From contig NZ_BMQV01000009.1 of NCBI RefSeq assembly GCF_014648295.1, positions 52,019 to 116,018 on the forward strand: a stretch of 64,000 nt of DNA, written 5' to 3'. Made by a program: the position numbers and the translations under genes. Positions 1 to 10,240 of this stretch are shown piece after piece. This DNA is from Shewanella saliphila. Lineage in GTDB: Bacteria > Pseudomonadota > Gammaproteobacteria > Enterobacterales > Shewanellaceae. Numbering within the stretch: position 1 is the stretch's first letter; every line of letters starts with the position of its first letter. A model generated the notes under the pieces. It ran no database searches. It was not told where the DNA came from and was given only the letters and a program-made list of their open reading frames with translations.

Positions 1-280
1 TGACTTAATTAAGCTTTGTGGGTAATCAAATTTTCGTAAAGTAGATTGTGGCATGATAGGGCTTTATTGTTCAAAAATTTGCTTATATCTTAAGTTATCA
101 GAATCTATGAGTCTATCTCAGCATGGGGATCTAAGCGTTTTCGTAGGATTTTATCGTTTATGACTATTTAAAGATGGCGTCATCAGTGACTTTAACAGAG
201 ATAACAATTTGTTGTTATAATCAATTTTTGGCTGTACAGCTGCAGCTATTTTCCGATCTATCAAAGATTAAGAGAGTATT

Positions 281-1354
281 ATGTTTATCGTTTTCGATAC
301 ATTAAATGTGTACTACATTCCGCAGTACATGCCAGTTATTCAAGAGTTAACGCTTCGGGGACACACAGTAAAATTAGTGTGTTATAGCAGTAAAAATGAC
401 CAAGAAGCTCTGGCTAAAACATTTGATGATGTCGGGGTCGAGTGTCTTTGGGTCACTGATACTCAAGAAGCTGAACAAGTCTATTTAACGATAAAACCGG
501 ATTGGATATTTTTTGGTAATCAATTTCCACATTTAGATTCAGTACATCAATACTCTAAAACGGCTCAATTAGGCCATGGTGTCGGCCCTAAGCCTTCGTA
601 TTACCATAAATCTATTACGCCAATGACAGTGAGATTTATTGAAGGCTCGCTGCGTTTAGCAAAAATCAAACAGTATTATCCAAATGATAATTTTGTAGAA
701 GTGGGTTTTTGTAAGCTTGACCCATTATTTAAACATCAAGATTTGGGCTTAGATTTAACCGCTTTAGGCTTAGATACCAGCAAAAAAACCATTTTATACG
801 CGCCGACGTTTAATCCAAGCTCTTTAGAGTGCTTCCCTGATGATTGGCCCAATGATTTTAAAGAATATAATATCTTAATTAAGCCTCACTCATTAACTCA
901 AGTGAGGAAGCAGTATGCAAATCAACGGGCTAAATTAGCTAAGTGGTCAACCTATCCAAACGTTTATGTTGCCAATGAAAACGACATTTCTTTGCTCCCT
1001 TTTATTCAGCATGCCGATATTTTATTAAGCGAAGCGTCGAGTACATTGTTTGAATTTGCTGCCGTAGATAGACCTGTGATTGTGTGTAACTTTTTCAAAT
1101 TGAAATGGTCTTATCGAGGTATCTTCAAGTATCGTTTTGAGCAGCGTTTTGGTAAAGATAATGTGTTGTATAGTGATATAGGGCTACATGTAGAGAAGTA
1201 TAAATCGCTAATCAAAGCGATTCCTGAACAGTTAGCGAACCCACAGGCTTATCAAGCCAATAGACAGCGATATACTCAGGAGCACATAGGGCCAACTGAT
1301 GGCTTAGCATCGGTGAGAATCGTGGATTATATTGAGGCATACGATAAGGCTTAA
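281..1354 (+). CDS. CDP-glycerol glycerophosphotransferase-like protein
   Basis: The 357-residue protein resembles the CDP-glycerol:poly(glycerophosphate) glycerophosphotransferase family (TagB/TagF-like, GT-B fold), which move glycerol-phosphate or related groups onto surface polymers in the cytoplasm. Supporting features are the N-terminal Rossmann-like start (FDTLNVYYIPQY), the central YAPTFNPSS segment, a KPHSLTQ motif and the late SEASSTLFEFAAVDRPVI segment that corresponds to the nucleotide-sugar-binding half. The ATG follows an AAGAGAG ribosome site. It has no operon partner: it is followed by a bidirectional terminator and converges on the yjb operon. A role in surface polysaccharide decoration is inferred from family and neighbourhood; the acceptor cannot be read from sequence. 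Confidence 0.7.
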   Translation: MFIVFDTLNVYYIPQYMPVIQELTLRGHTVKLVCYSSKNDQEALAKTFDDVGVECLWVTDTQEAEQVYLTIKPDWIFFGNQFPHLDSVHQYSKTAQLGHGVGPKPSYYHKSITPMTVRFIEGSLRLAKIKQYYPNDNFVEVGFCKLDPLFKHQDLGLDLTALGLDTSKKTILYAPTFNPSSLECFPDDWPNDFKEYNILIKPHSLTQVRKQYANQRAKLAKWSTYPNVYVANENDISLLPFIQHADILLSEASSTLFEFAAVDRPVIVCNFFKLKWSYRGIFKYRFEQRFGKDNVLYSDIGLHVEKYKSLIKAIPEQLANPQAYQANRQRYTQEHIGPTDGLASVRIVDYIEAYDKA

Positions 1355-1388
1355 GTGTTGCAGGTCATCGGGTGATTAACAAAAGATA

Positions 1389-1424
1389 AAAAAAGGCAGA
1401 ACGTAAAAGTTCTGCCTTTTTTTA
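1389..1424. terminator. Bidirectional rho-independent terminator
   Basis: Nine-base-pair stem AGGCAGAAC/GTTCTGCCT with a six-base loop, flanked by an A run on the left and a T run on the right, so it can stop transcription from both sides. It separates the convergent glycerophosphotransferase-like gene and yjbH. Confidence 0.9.
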
Positions 1425-1443
1425 TTGTGAGTGTAAATGTTGG

Positions 1444-3633
1444 TTATTTCACGGTGCTAGGTTTGTTCAACCAAGGCGCTCGGGCATCCGTACCATCATA
1501 GAGCTCAAACTTGCGGCCGAGTTTCTGGCCGCCATCTCGTGTTAATGGTTGCCATGCTAGGCTGCCACGGTTTGATACTGGCGTGGGTAAGATTGCATCG
1601 AAAGGAATTGAAATATAAAACCCTTTGGTAAAACTACCCTCACCAAATTCTTCTGCAGATAAATCGGTTTTAGATGCAAAGGCACCCACTATAACGCCGC
1701 TGTCAAACTGTTTAGAAAAGTCCACGGTAAAACCGCGGTCTTCGGCTAAATACTGGCCATAACTGACTTTAAGTAATACATCTTCAAACCAGTTTGGTTG
1801 ATAATAGACACTTGCATGACCGGTAAATGCGCCGGTTTGAGCACGATAGTAACGTCCCGAGTCGGCATCATAGTTAATTTCATTTTCGAAAAAACCGAGT
1901 ATGTTGTCAGGATCGCGCTGTTTGACATAGTTTGCGTCAATACCAAAAGCCCACTCGCTGTCTAATGGGCGATAAAGTACCTCAGCCCCCACACCGCCAA
2001 ACATCATTTCGAGATAACCGGCATAGGCCTGAGCATAAATATTCTCACTTAACTTATCTAGCCAAGTTAGTTGCAAGTTATCCACTCGTACAGGTGTGTC
2101 TGATACATATTGTCTCACTAAGGTTCTAACACGCTTAAGGTCCGTACCATCGGGCGGCGTTTCGTATTTAAATTCATCATAGTTATCGAATAAATTGATA
2201 TAAATAGAGCTGCTGATTTCAATATTGTCGGTAAGCCAACGGCTTGCTGAGCCATTGATACCAAAATTAAACAGATAGAAGTTTTCAGAGCCACCAAAAG
2301 ACTGAGCTAATTTGGGCGCAAAACCATAACTCCACTTATTTGGCGTTTCCCAATCAGCTATTTCGGTAGGCATTACAGGTTCTACAATGGTGGTGCTATC
2401 TTCAATATTAGCGCCAATATATTCATGTTGTAATGCACTTTTGAATTGCTTAGCATCAATATGAGTTTCGGTGGTCGGTAGATGGCCCACTTCTTCAATA
2501 ATCTTGAAGGTACTCGCTTGCGGGAATTGATTGGCTAAAATCCGCCCTGCGCGATCATGAGCATGCTTTCGGTCGCGATATTTAGTTTGGGTAGCAACGA
2601 CAGTAACTTCATCATTTTTGATGTAAATCTTGGCCCCTTTATAGCCCGCATCAAAGGCTAATTGCTTATTGAGTTCAGGTAAATCAACTTTGCGATCAGC
2701 AAGGTCTGGCTTCTCTTCAATGGTTTGCTTTGGTGATTCGCGCCAATCTGATTTTAATTTATTAAAGTTTGTCGATAAGCTAAACCCTAGTGTGACGGTA
2801 TTGCCACGCTCGTAACTTAATCTCAAGTCGCCCCAATTACTAACTCGATACAATAAACCGAAATTAAAAGGACTGCTTTGTGTTAACTCATTACCAGTGC
2901 GCAGTGCGGCAAAGTCAGATTGATAGTCATTACCATCATACTCCGCTTTTAAGCGTAATGGTGCCCAGGGGGTTTGGTATTCAATACCAGCAAAAACGGC
3001 GCCACAGCCTTTAAACCAACGCTCAAAATCAACATCGCCACCCGTACCTTTATAACCAGTGTTACGATTACAATCTACTGATGTTGCTTTGTCTGAGTCA
3101 CTAAAATTACCGCGATTACCTATGTAACCCCATGCAAATCCAACCGTGGCATCAAATGGGCCAAAACCTTTGGTCATGGCGATATATTCGCTATCAAATA
3201 AGCCTGTTCCGCCAATATCTCTTACACCGATAGAGGTTTCTGGGATCCAATAGCTTTCTTCCAATAAGCGTAATTTAACGTCGATACCTTTATCTGTGTA
3301 ATAGGTATCACCACTGAAGCTGGGATCATTACTGTAGAGTACGTCAGGGACTTGAGTGTAGCGTATGGTGGTTTCTAGCCATGGGAATAATTGCAATGAC
3401 ATTGCAGCGTGGTAATAATCTTCATTGAAGGTTGCACTGACATTATATTCACCTTCAGGCGCCATTCGGCCCGTCGGCATTTGAATGAGACCCACACCAC
3501 CAAAATCATATTGTGAAGGTGTCAGCTTTGGCGTTGATAGTTCATCGCTGTGCGCTGCAGCGCTGATAGCAATTCCGCTTACCATGAATGAAATGGCAAA
3601 AACAGAAAAGGCAGTTTGTTTTGCTTGATTCAT
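1444..3633 (-). CDS. yjbH: YjbH-family outer-membrane exopolysaccharide protein
   Basis: Large YjbH/GfcD-type protein (DUF940), expected to be an outer-membrane beta-barrel lipopolysaccharide/exopolysaccharide export or assembly factor. It has a signal peptide followed by the conserved segment GGVGLIQMPTGRMAPEGEY and many alternating aromatic strands typical of barrels. I chose the ATG at 3633 (MNQAKQ), which lies two bases after the yjbG stop; the longer frame begins with a TTG inside yjbG. It is the last gene of a yjbE-F-G-H operon read on the minus strand, the same order as in E. coli, where the operon affects exopolysaccharide production. Substrate is not known. Confidence 0.85.
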   Translation of the reverse strand: MNQAKQTAFSVFAISFMVSGIAISAAAHSDELSTPKLTPSQYDFGGVGLIQMPTGRMAPEGEYNVSATFNEDYYHAAMSLQLFPWLETTIRYTQVPDVLYSNDPSFSGDTYYTDKGIDVKLRLLEESYWIPETSIGVRDIGGTGLFDSEYIAMTKGFGPFDATVGFAWGYIGNRGNFSDSDKATSVDCNRNTGYKGTGGDVDFERWFKGCGAVFAGIEYQTPWAPLRLKAEYDGNDYQSDFAALRTGNELTQSSPFNFGLLYRVSNWGDLRLSYERGNTVTLGFSLSTNFNKLKSDWRESPKQTIEEKPDLADRKVDLPELNKQLAFDAGYKGAKIYIKNDEVTVVATQTKYRDRKHAHDRAGRILANQFPQASTFKIIEEVGHLPTTETHIDAKQFKSALQHEYIGANIEDSTTIVEPVMPTEIADWETPNKWSYGFAPKLAQSFGGSENFYLFNFGINGSASRWLTDNIEISSSIYINLFDNYDEFKYETPPDGTDLKRVRTLVRQYVSDTPVRVDNLQLTWLDKLSENIYAQAYAGYLEMMFGGVGAEVLYRPLDSEWAFGIDANYVKQRDPDNILGFFENEINYDADSGRYYRAQTGAFTGHASVYYQPNWFEDVLLKVSYGQYLAEDRGFTVDFSKQFDSGVIVGAFASKTDLSAEEFGEGSFTKGFYISIPFDAILPTPVSNRGSLAWQPLTRDGGQKLGRKFELYDGTDARAPWLNKPSTVK

Positions 3634-3635
3634 GG

Positions 3636-4412
3636 CTAACGTATCCAATGTCTTAATAATTCGAGTATCTGTTGGTTTAATGCTTGTTCGTTTTCTCTAA
3701 CCCCTTGAAACTCAAGATAGACAATTGCACCAGGTGCAATATCAATATGCTGTTTATTCCAGTAGGCAATGGGATATTTGTGCAATGTCCCATCGGGCTG
3801 AATCAACCAAGCGAAACTGTTATTTGAATCACCTAATGGCATTGCGTTATTTAGATATTCACTCGCGTGTTGCCTCAGTTCAAATGGCTGTGAACCATTT
3901 TGAGTAACCGCACCTAATATGGTGACATCTTGTGGTTTTGTGGGGAGAGTGAGTAAATATGAGCCGTTTAATAAAGGATTTAACTCTGCTTTTAATCGAA
4001 TAGAATCAAAATCTAACGGAATGAATTCACGTTTTAGAAACTGTTGATTTTTAACCCAGGCTGACAAAGATTGTAAAGATTGAATATGGTCTGGCTTATC
4101 CATGTCGGTATATTGGGTTTTAAGTGCATTTAATACATTGCGTTGTTTTTGCTGAAATACACCTTCGCTGTTGTAATCGTATAGTGCTGCCCCTAGCCAA
4201 TAGATTGCTTCTGGCTGAGCAGTCATTGCAATACTGTTACTGTTTATCAGACTGTCTTGCATGACTTGAGCTAAGCGTGGTGCCTGTTCATATTGCAATG
4301 TCATTGATGATTTATCGTGAACTGTTTGGGTGACCGTAATTGATGTCGTGGCATGACCATATTGCGAGCACAACATTAATAAAAATAGGCATACTTGAAT
4401 TAACGGCTTCAT
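3636..4412 (-). CDS. yjbG: YjbG/GfcC-family periplasmic polysaccharide protein
   Basis: This 258-residue protein has an N-terminal signal peptide (LIQVCLFLLMLCSQYGHA) and the layout of the GfcC/YjbG capsule-biosynthesis family, periplasmic proteins with ubiquitin-like beta-grasp domains and a C-terminal amphipathic helix. It overlaps yjbF by four bases (ATGA) and abuts yjbH, so translation is likely coupled. The family role is in group 4 capsule or exopolysaccharide export; the exact biochemical action is unknown. Identity is supported mainly by size, the signal peptide, the domain feel around the VTILGAVTQNG segment and by its position between yjbF and yjbH. Confidence 0.75.
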   Translation of the reverse strand: MKPLIQVCLFLLMLCSQYGHATTSITVTQTVHDKSSMTLQYEQAPRLAQVMQDSLINSNSIAMTAQPEAIYWLGAALYDYNSEGVFQQKQRNVLNALKTQYTDMDKPDHIQSLQSLSAWVKNQQFLKREFIPLDFDSIRLKAELNPLLNGSYLLTLPTKPQDVTILGAVTQNGSQPFELRQHASEYLNNAMPLGDSNNSFAWLIQPDGTLHKYPIAYWNKQHIDIAPGAIVYLEFQGVRENEQALNQQILELLRHWIR

Positions 4413-5122
4413 TTAACGTCCTTAAATCCATAAGGCTTCAAAAGAGTAATTTCGATGTAAGGCAGGTTAGGGGCTATCTTCTGATAGCTTTTCATGACAG
4501 CGCCATTTGTTGCATCAACCCAAAATTGATTGTCGTATTCAAGGTCGAGACTCGGAACAATAATATGCTCATTAAATTTTTTAAGGTTTAATGGTTTGTC
4601 ATTAATGATTACCGTTTCATCAGCGACGAAGCTAAATGTTGACCGCTGTTCATAGTTAATATGATAGCCAGGTTGCCAATCGATGGTACTTTGCCAATGC
4701 AGTGGCGTGCTATTTAAGTGCAGACCTAATGTAAGTGGATCAGGTTGCTTACTGTTTATTCCTAGAAGATTGCCGTCGAATAAGTTTAGTGTTTTCAATA
4801 AGCGACCATTGCGAGTCACTAGCATACCAAAATCCGATGATACCCATTTTAGTTCCATATTTTGGGGACTCACGTTTGTTGCTGGTAATGTTTGAGGTGC
4901 TTCGGCAAAAGCTAATAGAACGTAAGATCTGTGAGCATTGTTGATTTTAACGTGGATACTGGCGTAGGGGCTCTTTTCAATATCAACAGAAGTTATATCA
5001 TCATCAGGTAAACCAATGACGCTTTCCTTGAACATGCCACCAATCTGTACAAAAGTATTACTACAACCTGTCAAAGTACAAAATAAAATTAAGATGAGTA
5101 GCTTTTGGTAAGTGGAAAACAT
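4409..5122 (-). CDS. yjbF: YjbF-family outer-membrane lipoprotein
   Basis: The protein starts with a lipoprotein signal (LFCTLTGC, lipidated Cys at residue 20) and is 237 residues long, matching the YjbF/GfcB lipoprotein family of exopolysaccharide operons. It contains the typical segment VTRNGRLLKT followed by a beta-rich body. It begins 91 bases downstream of yjbE, after an intra-operon terminator, and overlaps yjbG by four bases. It probably sits in the outer membrane, working with YjbG and YjbH in polymer export. The precise function is not known. Confidence 0.8.
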   Translation of the reverse strand: MFSTYQKLLILILFCTLTGCSNTFVQIGGMFKESVIGLPDDDITSVDIEKSPYASIHVKINNAHRSYVLLAFAEAPQTLPATNVSPQNMELKWVSSDFGMLVTRNGRLLKTLNLFDGNLLGINSKQPDPLTLGLHLNSTPLHWQSTIDWQPGYHINYEQRSTFSFVADETVIINDKPLNLKKFNEHIIVPSLDLEYDNQFWVDATNGAVMKSYQKIAPNLPYIEITLLKPYGFKDVK

Positions 5123-5166
5123 ATGAGCTCAATTCCTTAAGCTTTGGCATTGCAATAAAAACATAA

Positions 5167-5200
5167 TAAAAAAGCACATTAAAAAATGTGCTTTTTTTAA
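5167..5200 (-). terminator. Intra-operon terminator/attenuator between yjbE and yjbF
   Basis: On the minus strand an AAGCACATT/AATGTGCTT stem is followed by a long T run. It lies between yjbE and yjbF, so most transcripts probably stop after yjbE and only read-through reaches yjbFGH. This would give high YjbE and low YjbFGH levels. Confidence 0.8.
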
Positions 5201-5212
5201 AAAAATTACAAA

Positions 5213-5497
5213 TTAGTTAGTAACTGTAGTTGTACCAGTTCCAGTGCTAGTTGTAGTTGTGCCAGTACCTGTACCATCATCAGAGTTACTGTCGTTTGCA
5301 GCAGCAGCGGTAACGCCAACTACTACAGCACCAGCAACAACTAAACCACCTACAGTAGCAGCACCTAATCCACCTGCAGCTGCACCAGCACTACCAGCAG
5401 CACCGCCAGTACCAGAACCTGCTTCAGTACCATCAGCTGCATGAGCTGAACCGATCATTAATAAAACCGTTGTTAACGCGATTACTGATTTTTTCAT
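5213..5497 (-). CDS. yjbE: YjbE-like small secreted protein
   Basis: A 94-residue secreted protein with a signal peptide (MKKSVIALTTVLLMIGSAHA), a Gly/Ala-rich middle that includes a hydrophobic stretch (GGLVVAGAVVVGVTAAAA) and a low-complexity Gly/Thr tail ending in TTTVTN. E. coli YjbE has the same signal, Ala/Gly/Ser core and Thr-rich tail and heads the same operon. The start was set at the ATG at 5497, which has a GGAAG site about nine bases upstream; the frame can extend two codons to a TTG. Function is unknown; abundance may be high because a terminator follows. The opposite strand carries a proline-rich shadow frame that is not a gene. Confidence 0.75.
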   Translation of the reverse strand: MKKSVIALTTVLLMIGSAHAADGTEAGSGTGGAAGSAGAAAGGLGAATVGGLVVAGAVVVGVTAAAANDSNSDDGTGTGTTTTSTGTGTTTVTN

Positions 5498-5702
5498 ATT
5501 CAAAGTCTTCCCATAAATTGTCCAAACACACCTAATGGAAGATTAGCATATAATCGACTCACTTCCATATATAATTCGATACTAATGCTTAATAAATATT
5601 CAGCGAGATCGAATTGCTAATTTACACGAATTTAAATTTTTTTACAAAAGCTGTTTAATTAAATATCAATTACAATTGGGCTGTACGGCAATGAGCTGTT
5701 AA

Positions 5703-6245
<543 letters not shown>

Positions 6246-6253
6246 TCTTCAAT

Positions 6254-6294
6254 AAGCCATATTGCTCAAAAGTAAATTGCAATATGGCTTTCAT
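6254..6294. terminator. Terminator between coaD and mutM
   Basis: A perfect 12-base-pair stem (AAGCCATATTGC/GCAATATGGCTT) lies in the gap between the convergent coaD and mutM stops. The T run is short on both sides, so efficiency is uncertain, but position and stem strength fit a shared terminator. Confidence 0.75.
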
Positions 6295-6296
6295 TC

Positions 6297-7112
6297 CTAT
6301 CTTTGCTGGCATAAACCACAAAATACCGTGGTGCGTTGTCCTAGTTTTATTTCACTTAATATATTGCCGCATTGGGTGCAGGTATCGTTGCCTCGGCCGT
6401 AAACATGTAGCTTTTGGGCAAAATAACCTGGTTTTCCGTCGGCATTGGTAAAGTCTTTTAGGGTGGTACCACCTTGTTTGATGGCGTGGGCTAAAATCTG
6501 TTTTACCTCACTGACTAACACGGTTAATCGTTCGATATCAATTTTTCCTGCCTCTGCTTGTGGGTGAATACCTGCGGCGAATAAGGCTTCGTTGGCGTAA
6601 ATATTACCGACACCGACCACTATGTGGTTATCCATTAGGCATAATTTGATGGCTTTTTTCTTCCCCGCGAGAGCGGCCTGTAGCTGTTGCGGGGTAAACG
6701 CTGGGCTTAATGGTTCTGGGCCCAACTTTGACAATAATGGGTGGGCGTCTTCGGGTAACTCATACCATAGCCAGGCGCCAAAACGCCTTGGGTCATTAAA
6801 GCGTAGCATCCGGCCGTTTTCTAGGACTAAGTCTATATGGTCATGTTTTTCTACCGGCGTATTGCGCGGTAAAATGCGTAAACTTCCTGACATCCCTAAG
6901 TGAACAATAGCCATACCCGCATCGGTGTCGATGAGTAAATATTTGGCTCGGCGGCGTACATTGTTAATGCGTTGGCCAGCAATGTTTTGTGCTACATCAG
7001 GAACAGGCCAGCGTAGCGATCCGTTACGCACAATGAGCTCACATACCGTTTGTTCAATAAGGTAAGGGCTGATCCCTTGTCGGGTGACTTCAACTTCTGG
7101 TAATTCAGGCAT
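6297..7112 (-). CDS. mutM: Formamidopyrimidine-DNA glycosylase (MutM/Fpg)
   Basis: MutM removes 8-oxoguanine and formamidopyrimidines from DNA and nicks the strand by beta/delta elimination. The N-terminus PELPEVE provides the catalytic Pro and Glu; HLGMSGS carries the conserved lysine-loop region; the C-terminus has a four-cysteine zinc finger (C245, C248, C265, C268). Length of 271 residues is normal. The start is nine bases after a small upstream gene on the same strand, with which it may be co-transcribed. Confidence 0.97.
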   Translation of the reverse strand: MPELPEVEVTRQGISPYLIEQTVCELIVRNGSLRWPVPDVAQNIAGQRINNVRRRAKYLLIDTDAGMAIVHLGMSGSLRILPRNTPVEKHDHIDLVLENGRMLRFNDPRRFGAWLWYELPEDAHPLLSKLGPEPLSPAFTPQQLQAALAGKKKAIKLCLMDNHIVVGVGNIYANEALFAAGIHPQAEAGKIDIERLTVLVSEVKQILAHAIKQGGTTLKDFTNADGKPGYFAQKLHVYGRGNDTCTQCGNILSEIKLGQRTTVFCGLCQQR

Positions 7113-7121
7113 AAATACTCG

Positions 7122-7580
7122 TTATTTTGATTGAGATGACACACTGAGAACAGGCTGTAAATCAGCGCGTAAGCTTGGTGGCACTTGATACCAATTTTGA
7201 TTTGATGATTGCAATAGGCCATCGTCGGGGAAATAACGCCATTGCTGTGCTGTGTGTATATTACTAATTGCGATAGTGACAATTTGTTCGTTTGACCCGT
7301 GTTCAGGCTCAACGTTTAATGGCGACACACTAATATTTTGCCAAGCCTGAGCCCATTGTTGGCAGTTAAGAACTTGCTCGTGACACCACCACTTATCTTC
7401 TTTTTTACTCAGCCAGATGTCATCGAGATGTAATTGCACCAAGGGAAGTTGAGGGTCAAATAAAGCGACGACATCATCGGGGACATTTGCGGTTTTGTCA
7501 TCAATAAACGACAACACACTAATCATAAAAACACTGGCACCGATAATAATGTAGTTCCAATTTTTTCGAGAAAGCGCCAT
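7122..7580 (-). CDS. Small membrane-anchored protein of unknown function
   Basis: I do not recognise this 152-residue protein. It has a single N-terminal membrane anchor (YIIIGASVFMISVLSFI) and a soluble, tryptophan-rich remainder (KWWCHEQVLNCQQWAQAW) with two cysteines eight residues apart, probably facing the periplasm. It lies nine bases upstream of mutM on the same strand, and the ATG follows an AAAAGGA site, so it is translated and probably shares a transcript with mutM. No enzyme motif is visible. Confidence 0.6.
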   Translation of the reverse strand: MALSRKNWNYIIIGASVFMISVLSFIDDKTANVPDDVVALFDPQLPLVQLHLDDIWLSKKEDKWWCHEQVLNCQQWAQAWQNISVSPLNVEPEHGSNEQIVTIAISNIHTAQQWRYFPDDGLLQSSNQNWYQVPPSLRADLQPVLSVSSQSK

Positions 7581-7816
7581 AACAGAGTCCTTTTTATTTG
7601 ATGAAGCAGCATGCTTTTAGTGTATCACTCAGGTAATAAAAAACGAATCTAGCCCAGTAAGACTGCATCGGGTTGCCGGGGAATGAGTACGATTATACGG
7701 TTGTAGTGGGGATTTAGATTAGCGGTAAATAAGAGTGGTTGAAAGCGGTAAAGTATAACGTTACTCGACAATCACTGCGCATTGCAATGGTTGTCGAGGC
7801 TTGAAGGCTTGAAGGC

Positions 7817-9634
7817 TTAAAGCAAATCAGCAAAAGGTTGAATAAACACACTTTCGCCAGCAGGAATCGATGCGGTATCGTCAGCAATAACAATAAGACA
7901 ATTGGCATTGACCATTGAATTCAGCATCCCCGAGCCTTGTGCTCCGGTGGTTTTAACCTGAATTTGGCCGTTATCAGCAATGCTATATACGCCGCGCAAA
8001 AATTCAGTTCTGCCGGTTTTGCTTCGTAGCGGTTGAGCCGCAATCGCAGGTATAAATTGTGGTTGCCATTGGGTTTCGCCTGCCAATTTACGAATAGCCG
8101 GTTGCACAAATTGCATAAATGACACCATCACAGCAACAGGATTGCCGGGTAAACCAAAAAACAGACTCTGGTCAATTTTACCCACGGCTAAAGGGCGGCC
8201 TGGACGCATATTGATACGCCAGAAATGGGTACTACCCACGTTGGCCAGTGCCATTTTGATGTAATCTGCATTACCTACAGAGACACCGCCTGAGCTGATA
8301 ACAATATCCGCTTTTGTTGCGGCATCGCTTAATGTGCTCGTCAGTGTTTGTTCATTATCGTCGATAATACCGAGATCAATTACCTGACACCCTAGTTTTT
8401 TCGCCATCGACAAAATAGTGTAGCGGTTAGCATCGTAAATGCAGTTAGGTTTTAACTCATCTCCTGGTTGGCTAACTTCATCACCTGTTGAAAATACTGC
8501 GACCACAGGACGCTTAAAAATAGGCAGTCGATTAAAACCAAGCGATGCCATTAAACCAAGCTCTGCAGCACCTAGTCGGCTACCTGCCGCTAATGCTACT
8601 TCACCTTGGGCAATGTCTTCACCTGCAAGGCGTACATGTTGGCCTTTGGTGATATGCTCTGCTTCAAGCAAGGTTAATTGGTTATCTTGCTCTTGAGTCA
8701 GCTCACGCGGTTGGATGGTGTCAGCACCTTGAGGCACGGTAGCGCCAGTCATAATGCGTACCGCTTCACCTGACTGTAAAACATTAGGGTAATGATGACC
8801 AGCCAATACTTCGGCAACTACTTTAAGTGGTGCTTTTGATAGGTTATCAAACGCAAAAGCATACCCATCCATTGCTGAGTTGGTTTGTTGCGGTACGTTA
8901 ATTTCTGAAATGATATCGTGTGCCAGCACGCGATTATCAATATCAATTAAGTCGACGAGTTCGGTTTCGCGTGTTGGCAATACTTGGCTAAGCACTGTGC
9001 TAATGCCCTGCGAGACGCTAATGCCTTGCTCTGAACCTGTAGGTTTTGGAATGTCAGCATCGTTAAAACAAATCGGTAATTGCGCCTTTGGTGCTTGCCA
9101 GCTGTTTTTGTAATGCTCTACAAAATCAGCGATTTGTGCCACGTTATTTAAATCTAATCGTGTTAATGAGTCTGGCACTTGCGTGTCTTCGCAGCAGGCA
9201 ATCGCGACGATATTGTCATCATGAACATGGATCAACGGCTTGTTGTGCGCTGCGCGGTGTAGTTCAATTTTGGGTAATGCCAGTTTTTTAAAGCCTTCAA
9301 CTAGCACTATATCGACTTTATCAGCTTCAATTTGGCGAAGTAGGTGTTGTAGTTTTGGGTCATCCTCAACGGGATCTTCCGTCATTAACGCCCAGCGTAC
9401 ATGAGACGCAACAAGCACTTGTTTTGCGCCTGCTTTACGCATTTCGAAACTGTCTTTACCTGGGATATCAACATCAAAATTATGATGCGCATGTTTAATA
9501 ACCGCTAAGCGAATACCGCGTTGGTTAAGTGCTGGAATAAGTTGTTTTAATAGCGTGGTTTTACCCGTACCACTGTATGCACAAAACCCTAGAACGGGAA
9601 TAGGTAATGGATTACTAAAAACTACAGTCATCAT
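7817..9634 (-). CDS. MobB-MoeA fusion, molybdenum cofactor synthesis
   Basis: A 605-residue fusion of two molybdenum-cofactor proteins. Residues about 13-170 are MobB, a GTP-binding protein that helps MobA attach the guanine nucleotide (P-loop AYSGTGKTTL at 19-28). Residues about 200-605 are MoeA, which inserts molybdate into adenylylated molybdopterin: TGATVPQGAD, VAVFSTGDEVSQPGDEL and SSGGVSVGNADY are its signatures. The GAGG ribosome site fits the second of two adjacent ATGs (9631) slightly better. It follows mobA by 15 bases and closes the tup-mobA operon, linking metal uptake to cofactor maturation. Confidence 0.93.
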   Translation of the reverse strand: MMTVVFSNPLPIPVLGFCAYSGTGKTTLLKQLIPALNQRGIRLAVIKHAHHNFDVDIPGKDSFEMRKAGAKQVLVASHVRWALMTEDPVEDDPKLQHLLRQIEADKVDIVLVEGFKKLALPKIELHRAAHNKPLIHVHDDNIVAIACCEDTQVPDSLTRLDLNNVAQIADFVEHYKNSWQAPKAQLPICFNDADIPKPTGSEQGISVSQGISTVLSQVLPTRETELVDLIDIDNRVLAHDIISEINVPQQTNSAMDGYAFAFDNLSKAPLKVVAEVLAGHHYPNVLQSGEAVRIMTGATVPQGADTIQPRELTQEQDNQLTLLEAEHITKGQHVRLAGEDIAQGEVALAAGSRLGAAELGLMASLGFNRLPIFKRPVVAVFSTGDEVSQPGDELKPNCIYDANRYTILSMAKKLGCQVIDLGIIDDNEQTLTSTLSDAATKADIVISSGGVSVGNADYIKMALANVGSTHFWRINMRPGRPLAVGKIDQSLFFGLPGNPVAVMVSFMQFVQPAIRKLAGETQWQPQFIPAIAAQPLRSKTGRTEFLRGVYSIADNGQIQVKTTGAQGSGMLNSMVNANCLIVIADDTASIPAGESVFIQPFADLL

Positions 9635-9649
9635 GAACCTCTTAATAAA

Positions 9650-10240
9650 TTACTTGGCAATTTGCTGGGCGAGTAGCTGTTTTTGTTCTGGCGTATTGAC
9701 GTTAACAAAGGCATTAGGTTGGTCTGCAAAACTCTCAATAGCCACTTTATGTTGGCTATACCACAAAAACACCTTGCGATCGCCGCCATCCAAGAATGTT
9801 TGCATCGATTGTGCAAGATGGGGTTTCAGTAATAATACGACTGGTTGCTCATACTTACCATCACTGGCGATAGCAATGTCGGCTTGCTCACGCTCTAAAG
9901 CCGCTAATAACCTTGATGCTAAGTCATCTGGTAACCTAGGGCAATCACAGGGTACAACAAGCAGGTACTCTGCTTGCGTCTTTTTTAAAGCAGTTACCAT
10001 TCCGGCTAAAGGCCCTAAATAGCCACTATCTTGATCATTGAAAACAGTATAACCCCATTGCTCATACTGCTTTTGATTACGGTTGGCATTAATCATAATG
10101 CCATCGACTTGATTCGTTAATTTGTCGATAGTGTGGCAAATCATGGCTTGGCCATTAAGATCCACTAAGCCTTTGTCATTGCCGCCCATGCGCCGAGCCA
10201 TGCCGCCCGCTAAAATTACTGCGTCAATCTGTGGTGCCAT
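9650..10240 (-). CDS. mobA: Molybdenum cofactor guanylyltransferase (MobA)
   Basis: MobA transfers GMP from GTP to Mo-molybdopterin, giving the MGD cofactor used by DMSO-reductase-family enzymes. The start is the ATG at 10240 ([13 protein letters not shown]), since the nucleotide-binding signature [16 protein letters not shown] must lie near the N-terminus; a longer open frame upstream is only the tail of tupC. The metal/nucleotide motif [10 protein letters not shown] is present. It overlaps the end of tupC by 17 bases and precedes the mobB-moeA fusion. Confidence 0.93.
   Translation of the reverse strand: MAPQIDAVILAGGMARRMGGNDKGLVDLNGQAMICHTIDKLTNQVDGIMINANRNQKQYEQWGYTVFNDQDSGYLGPLAGMVTALKKTQAEYLLVVPCDCPRLPDDLASRLLAALEREQADIAIASDGKYEQPVVLLLKPHLAQSMQTFLDGGDRKVFLWYSQHKVAIESFADQPNAFVNVNTPEQKQLLAQQIAK

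Noticed and set aside
5244..5444. Proline/alanine-rich ORF opposite yjbE
   Set aside because: It is the complement of the Gly/Ala/Thr-rich yjbE sequence and has no ribosome site.
7766..7822. Hairpin and short tandem GCTTGAAG repeats after the MobB-MoeA gene
   Set aside because: The eight-base stem has no T run and the repeat has under three copies; too little to name a terminator or repeat family.
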